Shown piece after piece: positions 52,839 to 61,552 of a DNA stretch of 64,000 nucleotides (the stretch's first letter is position 1; each line of letters starts with the position of its first letter). This stretch comes from Selenomonas ruminantium AC2024 (GTDB taxonomy: Bacteria > Bacillota > Negativicutes > Selenomonadales > Selenomonadaceae). The stretch spans positions 2,356,001 through 2,420,000 of the forward strand of contig NZ_JIAC01000001.1 of NCBI RefSeq assembly GCF_000687995.1, read 5' to 3'. The notes beneath the pieces are model-generated. The model was not told the DNA's origin. It ran no database searches and worked only from the letters and a program-made list of their open reading frames with translations. The translations under genes and the position numbers were made by a program.

Positions 52839-53756
52839 TTATTCCTTGGCAAAGAGTGCCTTGGCAAAGTCCTCTGCTACAAAGGGACGCAAATCCTCAA
52901 TGCCCTCACCTACGCCAATCCACTTAACCGGCATGGAAAGCTGGCTCTTGATGCCAATAACCACACCGCCCTTGGCCGTGCCATCCAATTTCGTCAGCAC
53001 TACGCCGGAAATCGGGGCAGCTTTCGTGAAAAGTTCGGCCTGACTGATGGCATTCTGCCCCGTGGTGGCATCGAGCACCAACAGGGTTTCATGGGGCGCA
53101 CCGGGGATTTCACGGCCGATGACGCGGTTGATTTTCTCCAATTCCTGCATGAGGTTGGACTTATTCTGCAAACGGCCGGCGGTGTCGATAAGCAGAACAT
53201 CGATATTGCGGGCCGTGGCCGCCTTCACCGCATCATAGGCAACAGCTGCCGGGTCAGAACCTTCCTCGTGCTTGATGAACTGCGCACCGCTGCGCTGCGC
53301 CCATACTTCGAGCTGGTCAATAGCTGCCGCACGGAAGGTATCGGCCGCTGCCAACATAACGGTTTTACCCTGTGCCTTGTAATAAGCTGCCAGTTTGCCA
53401 ATGGTCGTAGTCTTACCGGCGCCGTTTACACCGATAACCAGATGCACCGTGGGGCCATTTTCAGCCGTGCGGGTAGTATCCTCACCGGCATTGAGAATTT
53501 CGGCGATTTCCTTTTCCAGGAAGGGCTTCAAATCTTCGGGGCTGTTGATTTCCTTTTTCTTAATGCCCTTGCGCACAGCCGTCATGAGCTTTTCGGTGGT
53601 CTGCACGCCCACATCAGCCATAATCAGCGTTTCTTCCAGTTCATCGAGGAAGTCATCATCGATATCGGCATAGCCGATAACCAGCTTTTCAATCTTATTG
53701 GTCAGGTTTTCGCGGGTCTTATTCAGGCCCTTTTTCAATTTATCAAAAAATCCCAT
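52839..53756 (-). CDS. ftsY: Signal recognition particle receptor FtsY
   Basis: A 305-aa SRP GTPase: N domain (1-95), then G domain with G1 GVNGAGKTTT, the insertion-box DTFRAAAIDQLEVWA, G3 DTAGR, G4 TKLDG and GVGEGIEDLRPF. There is no acidic A domain, as is usual in Firmicutes. It docks ribosome-SRP complexes at the membrane. It is 10 nt downstream of smc, the common smc-ftsY pair. Confidence 0.95.
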   Translation of the reverse strand: MGFFDKLKKGLNKTRENLTNKIEKLVIGYADIDDDFLDELEETLIMADVGVQTTEKLMTAVRKGIKKKEINSPEDLKPFLEKEIAEILNAGEDTTRTAENGPTVHLVIGVNGAGKTTTIGKLAAYYKAQGKTVMLAAADTFRAAAIDQLEVWAQRSGAQFIKHEEGSDPAAVAYDAVKAATARNIDVLLIDTAGRLQNKSNLMQELEKINRVIGREIPGAPHETLLVLDATTGQNAISQAELFTKAAPISGVVLTKLDGTAKGGVVIGIKSQLSMPVKWIGVGEGIEDLRPFVAEDFAKALFAKE

Positions 53757-53766
53757 CGTTTACTCC

Positions 53767-56700
53767 TTATTCTACTTCGTCTATTTTTACGGACAGTATC
53801 TTGGACACGCCGGCGTCCTCAATGGTGACACCGTAAAGGGTATCCACAGCTTCCATGGTTCCCTTACGGTGGGTTACCACGATGAACTGGGTGTTCTCGG
53901 CAAATTCCTTGAGGAAGGAGCCAAAACGTACGACGTTGGCTTCATCCAAAGGCGCATCGATTTCGTCCAGCACCGAGAAGGGCGACGGACGATAGCGCAG
54001 GAAGGAAAAGAGCAGCGCGATAACCGTCAGCGCACGCTCGCCGCCGGACAGGGCCGAGAGGTTCTGCCGCTTCTTCTGCGGCAGGGTCACGAGAATATCC
54101 ACACCGGAGTTAAGCACATCCTCTTCATCCAGCAATTTCAATTCCGCCTTGCCGCCGCCAAAGAGCCGCACAAAGATATCGGCAAAATACACCTGAATCT
54201 GGGCAAAGGCCTCCTTGAACTGCTTGGTCATGGCTTCATCCATATCCGCCAGGATGCGTTCCAAATCCTCCTTGGCACTATTGAGGTCGCCTGCCTGCTT
54301 TTCCATAAAGTCATGGCGCTTGGAAAGTTCCTCGTATTCTTCCAAGGCGTTGGGGTTGACCGGCCCGAGTTCCTTGAGCTTGCGCTCTAAGGTCTGCATC
54401 TGGCTGCGGATTTCTGCCGGCTCCCCTTCCATGGCTTCCTCGGCCGCCCGCTCCGGGGTCAGGCCGTAATCTGCCAGAATGGTTTCCTGCAGCTGTTCTA
54501 AGTGCATCTGCAGCTTGTTGTCCGCCACCTCATGCTTTTGGATGGCTTCCTGCAGGCGGTTGCGCTTCTGCGCGACCTCATGTGCCTTGCGGTCTGCCGC
54601 CTGGCCAGCTTCCAGCTTGTCCATGCGCTGTTTATACAGCCCGTCATGACTGACCTGGCCTTCGTCATAAACATCCTGCCAAGCCCGCTGCTGGTCCTCC
54701 AGCACCTTCAAACGGTCTACACTGTCAGCCAGACTGCTGTCCAAATCCCGTTCTTCCCGTTCATTGTCCCGCAGGGCATTTTCACTGTTGGCCTTGGCTT
54801 GCTGCCGCAGTTCGAGGAACTGGCGGTTGCCCATGGCCTCCTGCTCCAAAGTAGCCCGCTTGACTTCCCTATCGTGAATGTACTGGGCCAAATCGTCTGC
54901 ATCCTGCTCAATATCCGTAAGCCCCTCGCGGATTTCTGCTTCCTGCCAGGCCAGCTCATTGTACTGGGCTTCAGCCGCTGCCGCTGCCCGCTTGGCCATC
55001 ACCTTCTTCTCCTGCAGCTTCGCAAAGGTCTCCTGCATGGCCGCCATAGCCTGCTCCAAGTCGCCAATCTGCACCTTCTGTTCGGTCAGATTTTCGCCCA
55101 GACGCTCCAGATTGGTGCTAAGCTCCGCCTTGCGGATATGCTGCGCCTGCAGTTCCTTCTGCAGTTCGAGCTGTTTGTTTTCCGCCGCCGTCACCGCCTG
55201 TTCTCTAGTAGCGCGGCTCTGTTTGAGCTCCTGTTGTTTTGCCGTCAGCTCCGCTAATTTTGCTTTCAGTTCTTCAATCTCGCCGCTGCGGTTTAAGAAG
55301 CTGGCTTCCGCATGCTGGCGGCTGCCGCCGGACAGCGAACCGCCGGGATTTAAGAGTTCACCAGTCAGGGTCACGATGCGCAGCCGCTGTTCATGGGCCT
55401 TGGCAATCTGCAAGGCATTATCCAGCGTATCCACCACCAGTGTCCGAGACAGTAAAAAGTCCACGGCTTTCTCGTATTGGCTGTCCACCTTCACCAGAGT
55501 ATTTGCCCAGCCAATCACGCCGTCACTTTTTCCTTCCCGGATGCTCTGGGGTTGCCGCACCACCAAGGTAGACAGTGGCAAGAAAGTCACACGGCCCTGC
55601 CGTTCCCGCTTCAAGTAAGCGATGGCGGCTTTGGCCGTATCGGTGTCCTGCGTCACCACATTCTGCAGATTGCCCCCCAGGGCCACTTCTACGGCGGTGA
55701 TGTAATCCTTGGGCACATCAATGAGTTCGGCCACGGCACCGGCCACACCACTGCGCCATTTTTCATTGGCCTTCAGCACAGCCTTAACGGCCTTGCCGAA
55801 ACCTTCATAGGCCTGCTGCATTTTCACGAGGAATTGCAGCTTGCTCTCGCCGCTCTTTAACTGCTGTACCGTGTCATTAAATTGGCGGATTGCCGCCTGC
55901 TGCGCTTCCACAGCAGCATTCTTCTCTGCCTCGGCATCCTTTGCCTGGTGCTGGCCTGCCTGAATGGTTTCCACCGTTGCCTGCAGTTCCGCCGTGAGCC
56001 GGGTCTGCAAGTCCTCCAATTCCGCCAGCTTTTCCTTGGCCTGCGTCAGCTCCCGTTCCCGGTCTTCCTGACCATCCGTGCCGTTTTGCAAATCACGTTC
56101 CGCCAGCGCAAATTCCTGCTGTTTGGCATTCCAGATAGTTTGCTGTTCTTCCCGCTTTTTTTGCAAGGCCCGGGCCTTGTCTTCTTCTTCGTGAATCCGC
56201 TTGGCCAGTTTCTTTTCCTTGGCCCGCTCAGTCTGCAGAAGTTCATCCAAGAGCGCCAAATCCTGCTTATGCTGGCTGGCCTGCTCCGTAAGCCGGGCAA
56301 TATCGGCAACAGCCTGAGCAATCTCATGGTTGAGTTCCTGCCGCCGGTCCAAAATCTTCTGACGGGCGCCATCACTCTGGTCCTGCCGCTCATGGAGCTT
56401 CGCCAGTTCCTGGGCGGCCCCTTCCATTTTCTGGCGCAGGGCTTCATTCTTTTCCGCCTGCTCTTTAAGCGCCCGCTCCAAGTCAATGATTTCCTTGCCC
56501 AGCCGTTCCTTTTCTGCCGCCACAGCCTGCACGGCCGTTTCCGCCGCCAGAGCATCATCACGCAGGGAAGCCAATTTTTCGTCATTTTCCTGCTTCTGCG
56601 CCGCTTCCTTGGCATAATCATGCGCCAGACGGGTCAGCTTGCACCGCTGATATTCCTCGTTGAGGCCATTGTAAATCCGCGTCTTTTCCGCATGGCGGGC

Positions 56701-57312
56701 CAGAGGTTCAAGCTGATTTTCAATCTCGTGGATGATATCCTGCACACGCACGAGGTTGTTTTCCGTATCCGTAAGCTTTCTAACCGACTCGCGCTTACGG
56801 TTGCGGTACTTCGTAATCCCTGCCGTTTCCTCGAAGAACGCCCGACGGTCTTCGGGACGGCTGTTTAAGATATCGTCAATGCGGTTCTGACCGATGATGC
56901 TCATACCATCATGGCCGATGCCCGTGTCAGCAAAGAGGTTATAGATATCCTTCAACCGGCAGCGAGAGCGATTGATGTAAAACTCGCTCTCCCCACTGCG
57001 GTAAAGACGGCGGGTCACAACCACTTCGCGGAAATCCACAGGCAGGGTGCCGTCATTAGCAAAGAACAGGGAAACCTCCGCTACGCCCAAGGGCTTACGG
57101 GAGGCCGAACCGGTGAAGATGATATCTTCGGCCTTGGTGCCGCGCAGGTTGCGGACATTCTGCTCCCCGAGCACCCAGCGGATGGCATCGGTAATATTGC
57201 TCTTGCCGCTGCCGTTCGGGCCGACGATAGCTGTTATCCCCTGGTCAAAATCTATGGTTATCTTATCTGCAAAGGACTTAAATCCATAAGCCTCCAAGCG
57301 TTTTAACTGCAA
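53767..57312 (-). CDS. smc: Chromosome segregation protein SMC
   Basis: A 1181-aa structural-maintenance-of-chromosomes ATPase. N-terminal head with Walker A GPNGSGKS (32-39); long coiled coils; hinge (about 510-670; GFGKAVKAVLKANEKW...GALVDVPK-like region and GGSLSGGSRQ after it); C-terminal head with signature LSGGERALTVIALLFS and Walker B VLDEIDAPLDEAN. It forms the condensin core with ScpA and ScpB. Upstream lies the divergent flavorubredoxin gene. Confidence 0.96.
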   Translation of the reverse strand: MQLKRLEAYGFKSFADKITIDFDQGITAIVGPNGSGKSNITDAIRWVLGEQNVRNLRGTKAEDIIFTGSASRKPLGVAEVSLFFANDGTLPVDFREVVVTRRLYRSGESEFYINRSRCRLKDIYNLFADTGIGHDGMSIIGQNRIDDILNSRPEDRRAFFEETAGITKYRNRKRESVRKLTDTENNLVRVQDIIHEIENQLEPLARHAEKTRIYNGLNEEYQRCKLTRLAHDYAKEAAQKQENDEKLASLRDDALAAETAVQAVAAEKERLGKEIIDLERALKEQAEKNEALRQKMEGAAQELAKLHERQDQSDGARQKILDRRQELNHEIAQAVADIARLTEQASQHKQDLALLDELLQTERAKEKKLAKRIHEEEDKARALQKKREEQQTIWNAKQQEFALAERDLQNGTDGQEDRERELTQAKEKLAELEDLQTRLTAELQATVETIQAGQHQAKDAEAEKNAAVEAQQAAIRQFNDTVQQLKSGESKLQFLVKMQQAYEGFGKAVKAVLKANEKWRSGVAGAVAELIDVPKDYITAVEVALGGNLQNVVTQDTDTAKAAIAYLKRERQGRVTFLPLSTLVVRQPQSIREGKSDGVIGWANTLVKVDSQYEKAVDFLLSRTLVVDTLDNALQIAKAHEQRLRIVTLTGELLNPGGSLSGGSRQHAEASFLNRSGEIEELKAKLAELTAKQQELKQSRATREQAVTAAENKQLELQKELQAQHIRKAELSTNLERLGENLTEQKVQIGDLEQAMAAMQETFAKLQEKKVMAKRAAAAAEAQYNELAWQEAEIREGLTDIEQDADDLAQYIHDREVKRATLEQEAMGNRQFLELRQQAKANSENALRDNEREERDLDSSLADSVDRLKVLEDQQRAWQDVYDEGQVSHDGLYKQRMDKLEAGQAADRKAHEVAQKRNRLQEAIQKHEVADNKLQMHLEQLQETILADYGLTPERAAEEAMEGEPAEIRSQMQTLERKLKELGPVNPNALEEYEELSKRHDFMEKQAGDLNSAKEDLERILADMDEAMTKQFKEAFAQIQVYFADIFVRLFGGGKAELKLLDEEDVLNSGVDILVTLPQKKRQNLSALSGGERALTVIALLFSFLRYRPSPFSVLDEIDAPLDEANVVRFGSFLKEFAENTQFIVVTHRKGTMEAVDTLYGVTIEDAGVSKILSVKIDEVE

Positions 57313-57361
57313 AATCTACACCTCATTCACGATTCACACATATCCTATATCATACCATATT

Positions 57362-57390
57362 TACGTCTATTGCGAAACCGTGTATAATAG
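57362..57390 (+). promoter_or_regulatory. Promoter of the flavin reductase-rubredoxin gene
   Basis: TTTACG and TATAAT with a 17-bp spacer in the smc-divergent gap, about 57 bp before the start codon. Coordinates are accurate to a few bases. Confidence 0.6.
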
Positions 57391-57445
57391 ATGGCAGATA
57401 TATCTGAATTTTCATCTATTATATTATCCATGAGGAGGAGAGCTT

Positions 57446-58066
57446 ATGAACCCCAAGGCCATGTTCAACATTTCCTACGGTCTTTACGTCCTGACCGCCA
57501 ATCTGGATGGCAAGGACAATGGCTGTATCATCAACACCGTCACGCAGGTAACCTCCGACCCGAATCAGATAAGTATTGCGGTCAATAAACTCAACCACAC
57601 CCGCGATATGATTGCCGCCAGCAAAAAATTCACCGCCTCCATTATCAGCCAGAATGCGAACTTTGAGTTGTTCAAGCGCTTCGGTTTCCAATCCGGGAAA
57701 AACGTGGATAAATTCGCCGGCTTTACGGCCGCACAAAGAGGGGCCAATGAGGCCATGATTATCAATGAAGGCACCAATGCCTATATTGCCGGCTGGGTCA
57801 CGCAGGAAATCGATTTGGGCACCCACAGCCTCTTTATCGCCAGAGTCACCGATATGGACGTGCTGAATGATACGCCTGCTGCAACCTATGCCTACTACCA
57901 TCAGAACATCAAACCGAAACCACAGGCCCCCGCCCCCAGCAAGAGCGGCAAAACCATCTGGCGCTGCAAGATTTGCGGTTATGAATACGAAGGCGATGAA
58001 CTCCCCGCAGATTTCATCTGCCCACTCTGCAAACACCCGGCTTCGGATTTTGAACGCGTGAACTAA
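57446..58066 (+). CDS. High-molecular-weight rubredoxin (flavin reductase domain fused to rubredoxin)
   Basis: A 206-aa protein. Residues 1-150 are an FMN-binding split-barrel flavin-reductase domain (ISYGLYVLTANLDGKDNGCIINTV). After a proline/lysine linker, residues 168-206 are rubredoxin with CKIC and CPLC iron ligands. In Moorella the like protein (Hrb) passes electrons from NADH to flavodiiron proteins that remove O2, NO or peroxide, a typical defence of strict anaerobes. GGAGGAGAGCTT precedes the ATG. Single gene. Confidence 0.92.
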   Translation: MNPKAMFNISYGLYVLTANLDGKDNGCIINTVTQVTSDPNQISIAVNKLNHTRDMIAASKKFTASIISQNANFELFKRFGFQSGKNVDKFAGFTAAQRGANEAMIINEGTNAYIAGWVTQEIDLGTHSLFIARVTDMDVLNDTPAATYAYYHQNIKPKPQAPAPSKSGKTIWRCKICGYEYEGDELPADFICPLCKHPASDFERVN

Positions 58067-58099
58067 ACCGCCAAAATAGGCTGAAAAAAACTTAACCTG

Positions 58100-58133
58100 A
58101 AAAGCCCGCTGACAAAAATGCCAGCGGGCTTTT
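58100..58133 (+). terminator. Terminator after the rubredoxin-fusion gene
   Basis: Perfect 12-bp arms AAAAGCCCGCTG / CAGCGGGCTTTT with a 10-nt loop, 33 bp after the stop codon. Confidence 0.88.
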
Positions 58134-58189
58134 GCGTAAATTACAGTTTGCCAATACGTGCTAATTTTTTTTGTTACAGCTCAGTTTGG

Positions 58190-58381
58190 GCGGAGGTGGT
58201 AATACTTTTCGCCGTTGCACTGAATGACCCACAAGTAAATGTATGGGCTTTTAGCTGCCTGCGCCGGGCTAGACCGGCGGCGCGTATGTTCAGCCCAGTA
58301 TTTAGTTTATGCCGTTTGTGGGCCAGTCCTCACTGCGTTCGGACAGTCGTTCCACGGCGAAAAGCATCACCACCTCCCCCC
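58190..58381. repeat. Large imperfect hairpin repeat, unit 1
   Basis: Terminal arms GGAGGTGGT-N5-TTTTCGCCG (58192-58214) and CGGCGAAAA-N5-ACCACCTCC (58355-58377) pair over the full distance, with further internal pairing (ACCCACAAG / TTGTGGG; GCCGGGCTAGACCGGC). No coding pattern is evident. Related to unit 2 downstream in opposite orientation. Confidence 0.75.
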
Positions 58382-58489
58382 GAAGCGATGTCCGTATAAG
58401 ACGGCATTTTCGTAGTGACAAGCAACAAGCACATCGATGTTCTTGTTACGAGAGCAACGCGTTCGTGGCAATAGCATAGGCTGTATCTT

Positions 58490-58683
58490 GGGGCGAACGA
58501 GGGAGTGATTTTTCTGTAGGGAGCGACTGCCTGAACGCAGTGAAGGCCGGCCCCTGTAGGACGCAGCTAAGTAAATACGCTGAAAACAGCGCCGTTGGCC
58601 TGCCCGGCACGAGTAACTGGACAGCTCTCTTGTACGAAGGGGTCGTTTAGCGGAAAACAGAAAAATTACTCCCCGTTCGCCCC
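58490..58683. repeat. Large imperfect hairpin repeat, unit 2
   Basis: Arms GGGGCGAACGAGGGAGTGAT (58490-58509, continuing to 58517) and the complementary 58657-58683 enclose about 140 nt. Its interior, read on the minus strand, contains CACTGCGTTC-AGG-CAGTCG, matching CACTGCGTTC-GGA-CAGTCG inside unit 1 (58331-58349). The open frames crossing it look like chance translations. Confidence 0.75.
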
Positions 58684-58744
58684 TAACAACGCATGGACGG
58701 GATACCTTGCGCACGAACTAACGAATTAACCTACAAGCTGCGAT

Positions 58745-59431
58745 TCATTCAAACAATGCCGCCAATTCTTCTGCCGTAAGTCCTGTGATAGCCTTATCCC
58801 CTTTGGCAATGCACCCCAGAACCGGCAGTCCGGTCATTTCCTCACACATGCGCCGATTGTCCTCTTCCATCACATCCCCTTCATGGAAATGATTGAAGAG
58901 GATGCCTTTCAGTGGCAGTCCCTTTTGCCCCATATAGGCATGGGTAAGGACCACACCGTTGATGGTTCCAAGCCCGGCGTCTGCCACTATGACGCTGGGC
59001 AGGTGCAAACTGCTGACGATATCCTCTAGCTGGATGCGTTCTTCATCATAGCCAATGGGGCAGGTAATGCCGCCGCTGCCCTCCACCACTACATAATCAT
59101 GCTCCCAGTTGAGCGCCTGGAATTTTTCTTCCACCACGGCCATGCGCACGGGATTGCCTTCGATGCGTGACGCAAGATGCGGAGAAACCGCATGTTCATA
59201 AACATAGGGGCACATGCTCTCAAGACTCTGGGAAATCCCGGCAAATTCCTTGACAAACAGGGCATCACCGGGAATCAGCGTGCCGTCTGGCCGACGCTCA
59301 TTGCCGCTCATGGCGGCCTTATAATAAGCCACATCCATCCCGGCATCATGCAGCATCTTCACGATAAGTCCCGCCACATAGGTCTTGCCTATCTCGGTCC
59401 CCGTCCCTGTGACAAAAAGATTCCGGCTCAT
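58745..59431 (-). CDS. bioD: Dethiobiotin synthetase
   Basis: A 228-aa P-loop enzyme: Walker A-like GTGTEIGKT, the YKAAMSG substrate region, VVEGSGGITCPIG and the C-terminal FNHF nucleotide-base segment. It closes the ureido ring from DAPA, CO2 and ATP. Start ATG 59431 overlaps the bioY stop by 4 nt and has GGAGG 7 nt upstream. Last gene of the biotin operon. Confidence 0.94.
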   Translation of the reverse strand: MSRNLFVTGTGTEIGKTYVAGLIVKMLHDAGMDVAYYKAAMSGNERRPDGTLIPGDALFVKEFAGISQSLESMCPYVYEHAVSPHLASRIEGNPVRMAVVEEKFQALNWEHDYVVVEGSGGITCPIGYDEERIQLEDIVSSLHLPSVIVADAGLGTINGVVLTHAYMGQKGLPLKGILFNHFHEGDVMEEDNRRMCEEMTGLPVLGCIAKGDKAITGLTAEELAALFE

Positions 59432-60024
59432 GCGCACACCTCCTTATGCAGGGCAGTATGCTTTTCCTCCACTATCCAGACACCGCTCCGATAGCAGCGC
59501 AAACCGATGCCCGCTGCCGCCAGACACAGCAGGAAATCCGGCGGCGCCTGCAGGATGCCGCAGTAAAGTATAGCCGTCCAGAGGGGAATCGGCGCAGCAA
59601 TTACATAATTGGAAACCAGATAAAACCAGGCTATGCCAATCAGGTAGACGATAACCATGCCGCCTAAATTGGCCAACAGCAGCCGCCCATAGGATATGGC
59701 CGCCCCACGGCGGGCATAGTAACCGCCAAACCAGGCCTGCAGAATAAACGCCAGCAGATAGCCAAAGGTGGGCTGCAGCACATAGGCCGGGCCGCCGCCG
59801 GAAGCAAAGACCGGTACGCCCAAAAGCCCCAGCAGCACATAAGCCGCTACCGCCACCGCTCCCAAACGGGCGCCGAGCACCAGCCCTGCCAGCAAGGTGA
59901 ACAGGAATTGCAGCGTATAGACATCCGTTCCCACCGGAATGCGAATAAAAGTTCCCGCCGTAATCAGGGCGATAAACAAACCACATAGCACAATTTCACG
60001 AACCGTAAGATGTTTCATTGACAT
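59428..60024 (-). CDS. bioY: Biotin ECF transporter S component BioY
   Basis: A 198-aa membrane protein with six helices and the family marks GTFIRIPVG, QFLFTLLAGLVLGARLGA, GVPVFASGGGPAYVLQPTFGYLLAF. It binds biotin for uptake, alone or with an ECF module encoded elsewhere. Its presence inside a synthesis operon shows a mixed make-or-import strategy. GGAGGAAA precedes ATG 60024. Confidence 0.94.
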   Translation of the reverse strand: MSMKHLTVREIVLCGLFIALITAGTFIRIPVGTDVYTLQFLFTLLAGLVLGARLGAVAVAAYVLLGLLGVPVFASGGGPAYVLQPTFGYLLAFILQAWFGGYYARRGAAISYGRLLLANLGGMVIVYLIGIAWFYLVSNYVIAAPIPLWTAILYCGILQAPPDFLLCLAAAGIGLRCYRSGVWIVEEKHTALHKEVCA

Positions 60025-60045
60025 TTTCCTCCAAAAAGCCACCGC

Positions 60046-61248
60046 TTACCCGCACCGGAACCATTCCTTCATGACCGCAAAGATATGGACAAGCTCATCA
60101 TCCGTAAGGATATAGGGCACCATGGAATAAAGATAATTCAGGAAGGGCCGCGCAAAGACGCCCCGTTCATAGGCAAACTGCTGATAGCCTGCCAAAGTCT
60201 GGGCATCATATACTTCAATGCAGGCACAGCCGCCCATGATGCGGACTTCGCGGATACGCGGGTCGGTAAAGCCCTCAAGTTCCCGCCGTGTAATCTCTTC
60301 AATATGCGCAACCCTTGCCATGACATCGAGCTCGTCAAACAGTTCAATCGAGGCCTTGGCCGCCGCACATGCCAGAGCATTGCCCATAAAGGTTGGGCCA
60401 TGCATCAAGGCTTTTTCCGGTGCATCATCATAGAACGCCGTAAAGACCTTCTTATTGGCCACAGTAACCGCATGACCAATATGACCGCCGGTAAGCCCCT
60501 TGCCCAGTACCAGAATATCCGGCAGTACCTCATCTGCCACAAAGCGATGCCCCGTCCGGCCAAAGCCTGTTGCCACCTCATCAAAAATCAACAATACACC
60601 GTACTTATCGCAAAGCTCCCGCGCCCGCTTGAGGAAGGCCATATCGTACATCCGCATACCGCCCGCCCCCTGCAGCAGAGGTTCCACGATAAAGCAGTTC
60701 AGCTCATCCTGATAACGGGCAAAGGCTTCCTCCAACGCAGCAATCTCCGTGGGGATATGAATGACATAGGGATTTTTGCCATAGACCTGCAGGACGAAGT
60801 GATAGTCCTCATCATCTCCTACCGCCATGGTTTTGAAGGTATCCCCATGATAGGCATGTTCTAGCGCCAATACCCGCGTGCGGCCGTTCTCTCCCCGATT
60901 CACATAATACTGCAGGGCCATTTTCAGCGCGACTTCTACCGCCACACTGCCTGAATCGGAGAAAAAGCAGTAATCCAAATCCCCCGGCAGCCAGGCGGCC
61001 AGTTTTTCGGACAATTCCTGCGCGGGCTTATGGGTAAGGCCGCCCAGCATCACATGAGAAAATTTATTGGCCTGCTGACAGATAGCTTCCGTAATCTTGG
61101 GCTGATGGTAACCATAGATTACACTCCACCAGGAGGAAATCGAATCCAGCAGCTTCGCATCCTTTGTGTAAAGATAAGGGCCTTCTGCATCGACAATTTC
61201 GTAAGGTGCTTTCATGGTCTTCATCTGTTCGTAGGGGTACCAAATCAT
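60046..61248 (-). CDS. bioA: Adenosylmethionine-8-amino-7-oxononanoate aminotransferase
   Basis: A 400-aa PLP class III aminotransferase making DAPA. Motifs: SSWWSVIYGY (substrate tyrosine and tryptophans), SDSGSVAVEVALKMALQY, HAYHGDTFKTM, IFDEVATGFGRTG and the PLP lysine in LGKGLTGG. No bioB, bioF or bioC is present here. Its ATG (61248) overlaps the TGA of a 15-codon upstream ORF, and GGGAGG is at good distance. Confidence 0.95.
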   Translation of the reverse strand: MIWYPYEQMKTMKAPYEIVDAEGPYLYTKDAKLLDSISSWWSVIYGYHQPKITEAICQQANKFSHVMLGGLTHKPAQELSEKLAAWLPGDLDYCFFSDSGSVAVEVALKMALQYYVNRGENGRTRVLALEHAYHGDTFKTMAVGDDEDYHFVLQVYGKNPYVIHIPTEIAALEEAFARYQDELNCFIVEPLLQGAGGMRMYDMAFLKRARELCDKYGVLLIFDEVATGFGRTGHRFVADEVLPDILVLGKGLTGGHIGHAVTVANKKVFTAFYDDAPEKALMHGPTFMGNALACAAAKASIELFDELDVMARVAHIEEITRRELEGFTDPRIREVRIMGGCACIEVYDAQTLAGYQQFAYERGVFARPFLNYLYSMVPYILTDDELVHIFAVMKEWFRCG

Positions 61249-61292
61249 TGGCAGTACCTCCCTTTTGACTTCGTATTTTTTTGCATCGTCAT
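61245..61292 (-). CDS. Leader ORF translationally coupled to bioA (15 codons)
   Basis: Reads MTMQKNTKSKGRYCQ with its own AAAGGAG site 4 nt upstream, and its TGA overlaps the bioA ATG (ATGA). Such a layout usually couples translation. The peptide itself has no recognisable meaning. Not annotated by size-limited methods. Confidence 0.4.
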   Translation of the reverse strand: MTMQKNTKSKGRYCQ

Positions 61293-61342
61293 AGCTCCTT
61301 TCCCAATCATCACGGTTAACACGATACTCCTCTCCGCCCTTA

Positions 61343-61374
61343 TTGTCAACCTATATTTTGTAATAAGTTAACCA
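61343..61374 (-). promoter_or_regulatory. BirA-type operator of the biotin operon
   Basis: TTGTCAAC-N16-GTTAACCA on the plus strand (GGTTAAC...GTTGACAA on the minus strand), the two-half-site form of BirA operators. It lies 95 bp before bioA and overlaps the likely promoter region, so biotinyl-AMP-loaded BirA should repress bioA-bioY-bioD. Confidence 0.72.
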
Positions 61375-61384
61375 AACTATGATA

Positions 61385-61420
61385 AATGCGCACGAAACTT
61401 CGTGCGAAACAGTGTTTCGC
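61385..61420. repeat. Overlapping short palindromes upstream of the biotin operon
   Basis: CGCACGAA-AC-TTCGTGCG is followed by TGCGAAAC-AGT-GTTTCGCA, sharing the middle TGCGAA. Two mutually exclusive hairpins could form. Function unknown. Confidence 0.5.
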
Positions 61421-61498
61421 ACTTCGCCCTTACACGAAATCTAAGCAATTCTGCGCCCTACGGGTTTGACTTGCAAAAATTTCATAGTAAAAACAGGC

Positions 61499-61525
61499 CT
61501 GACTTGTCAAAAATTGACATGTCAA
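61499..61525 (-). terminator. Hairpin built of two TTGACAWGTCAA dyads after thrS
   Basis: CTGACTTGTCAA (61499-61510) and TTGACATGTCAA (61514-61525) form a stem that extends with AGGC/GCCT. A further inverted pair AATTTCATAG / CTATGAAATT (61478-61487, 61545-61554) flanks it. It follows the thrS stop by 28 nt, so probably a terminator. Confidence 0.6.
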
Positions 61526-61552
61526 GCCTGCTTCCTTTAGGTCGCTATGAAA

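Noticed and set aside
58118-58399. 93-codon plus-strand open frame
   Set aside because: It begins inside the terminator of the previous gene and runs through hairpin repeat unit 1.
58367-58714. 115-codon minus-strand open frame
   Set aside because: It crosses hairpin repeat unit 2, and its Arg/Ser-rich translation follows the repeat; no ribosome site. Treated as non-coding.
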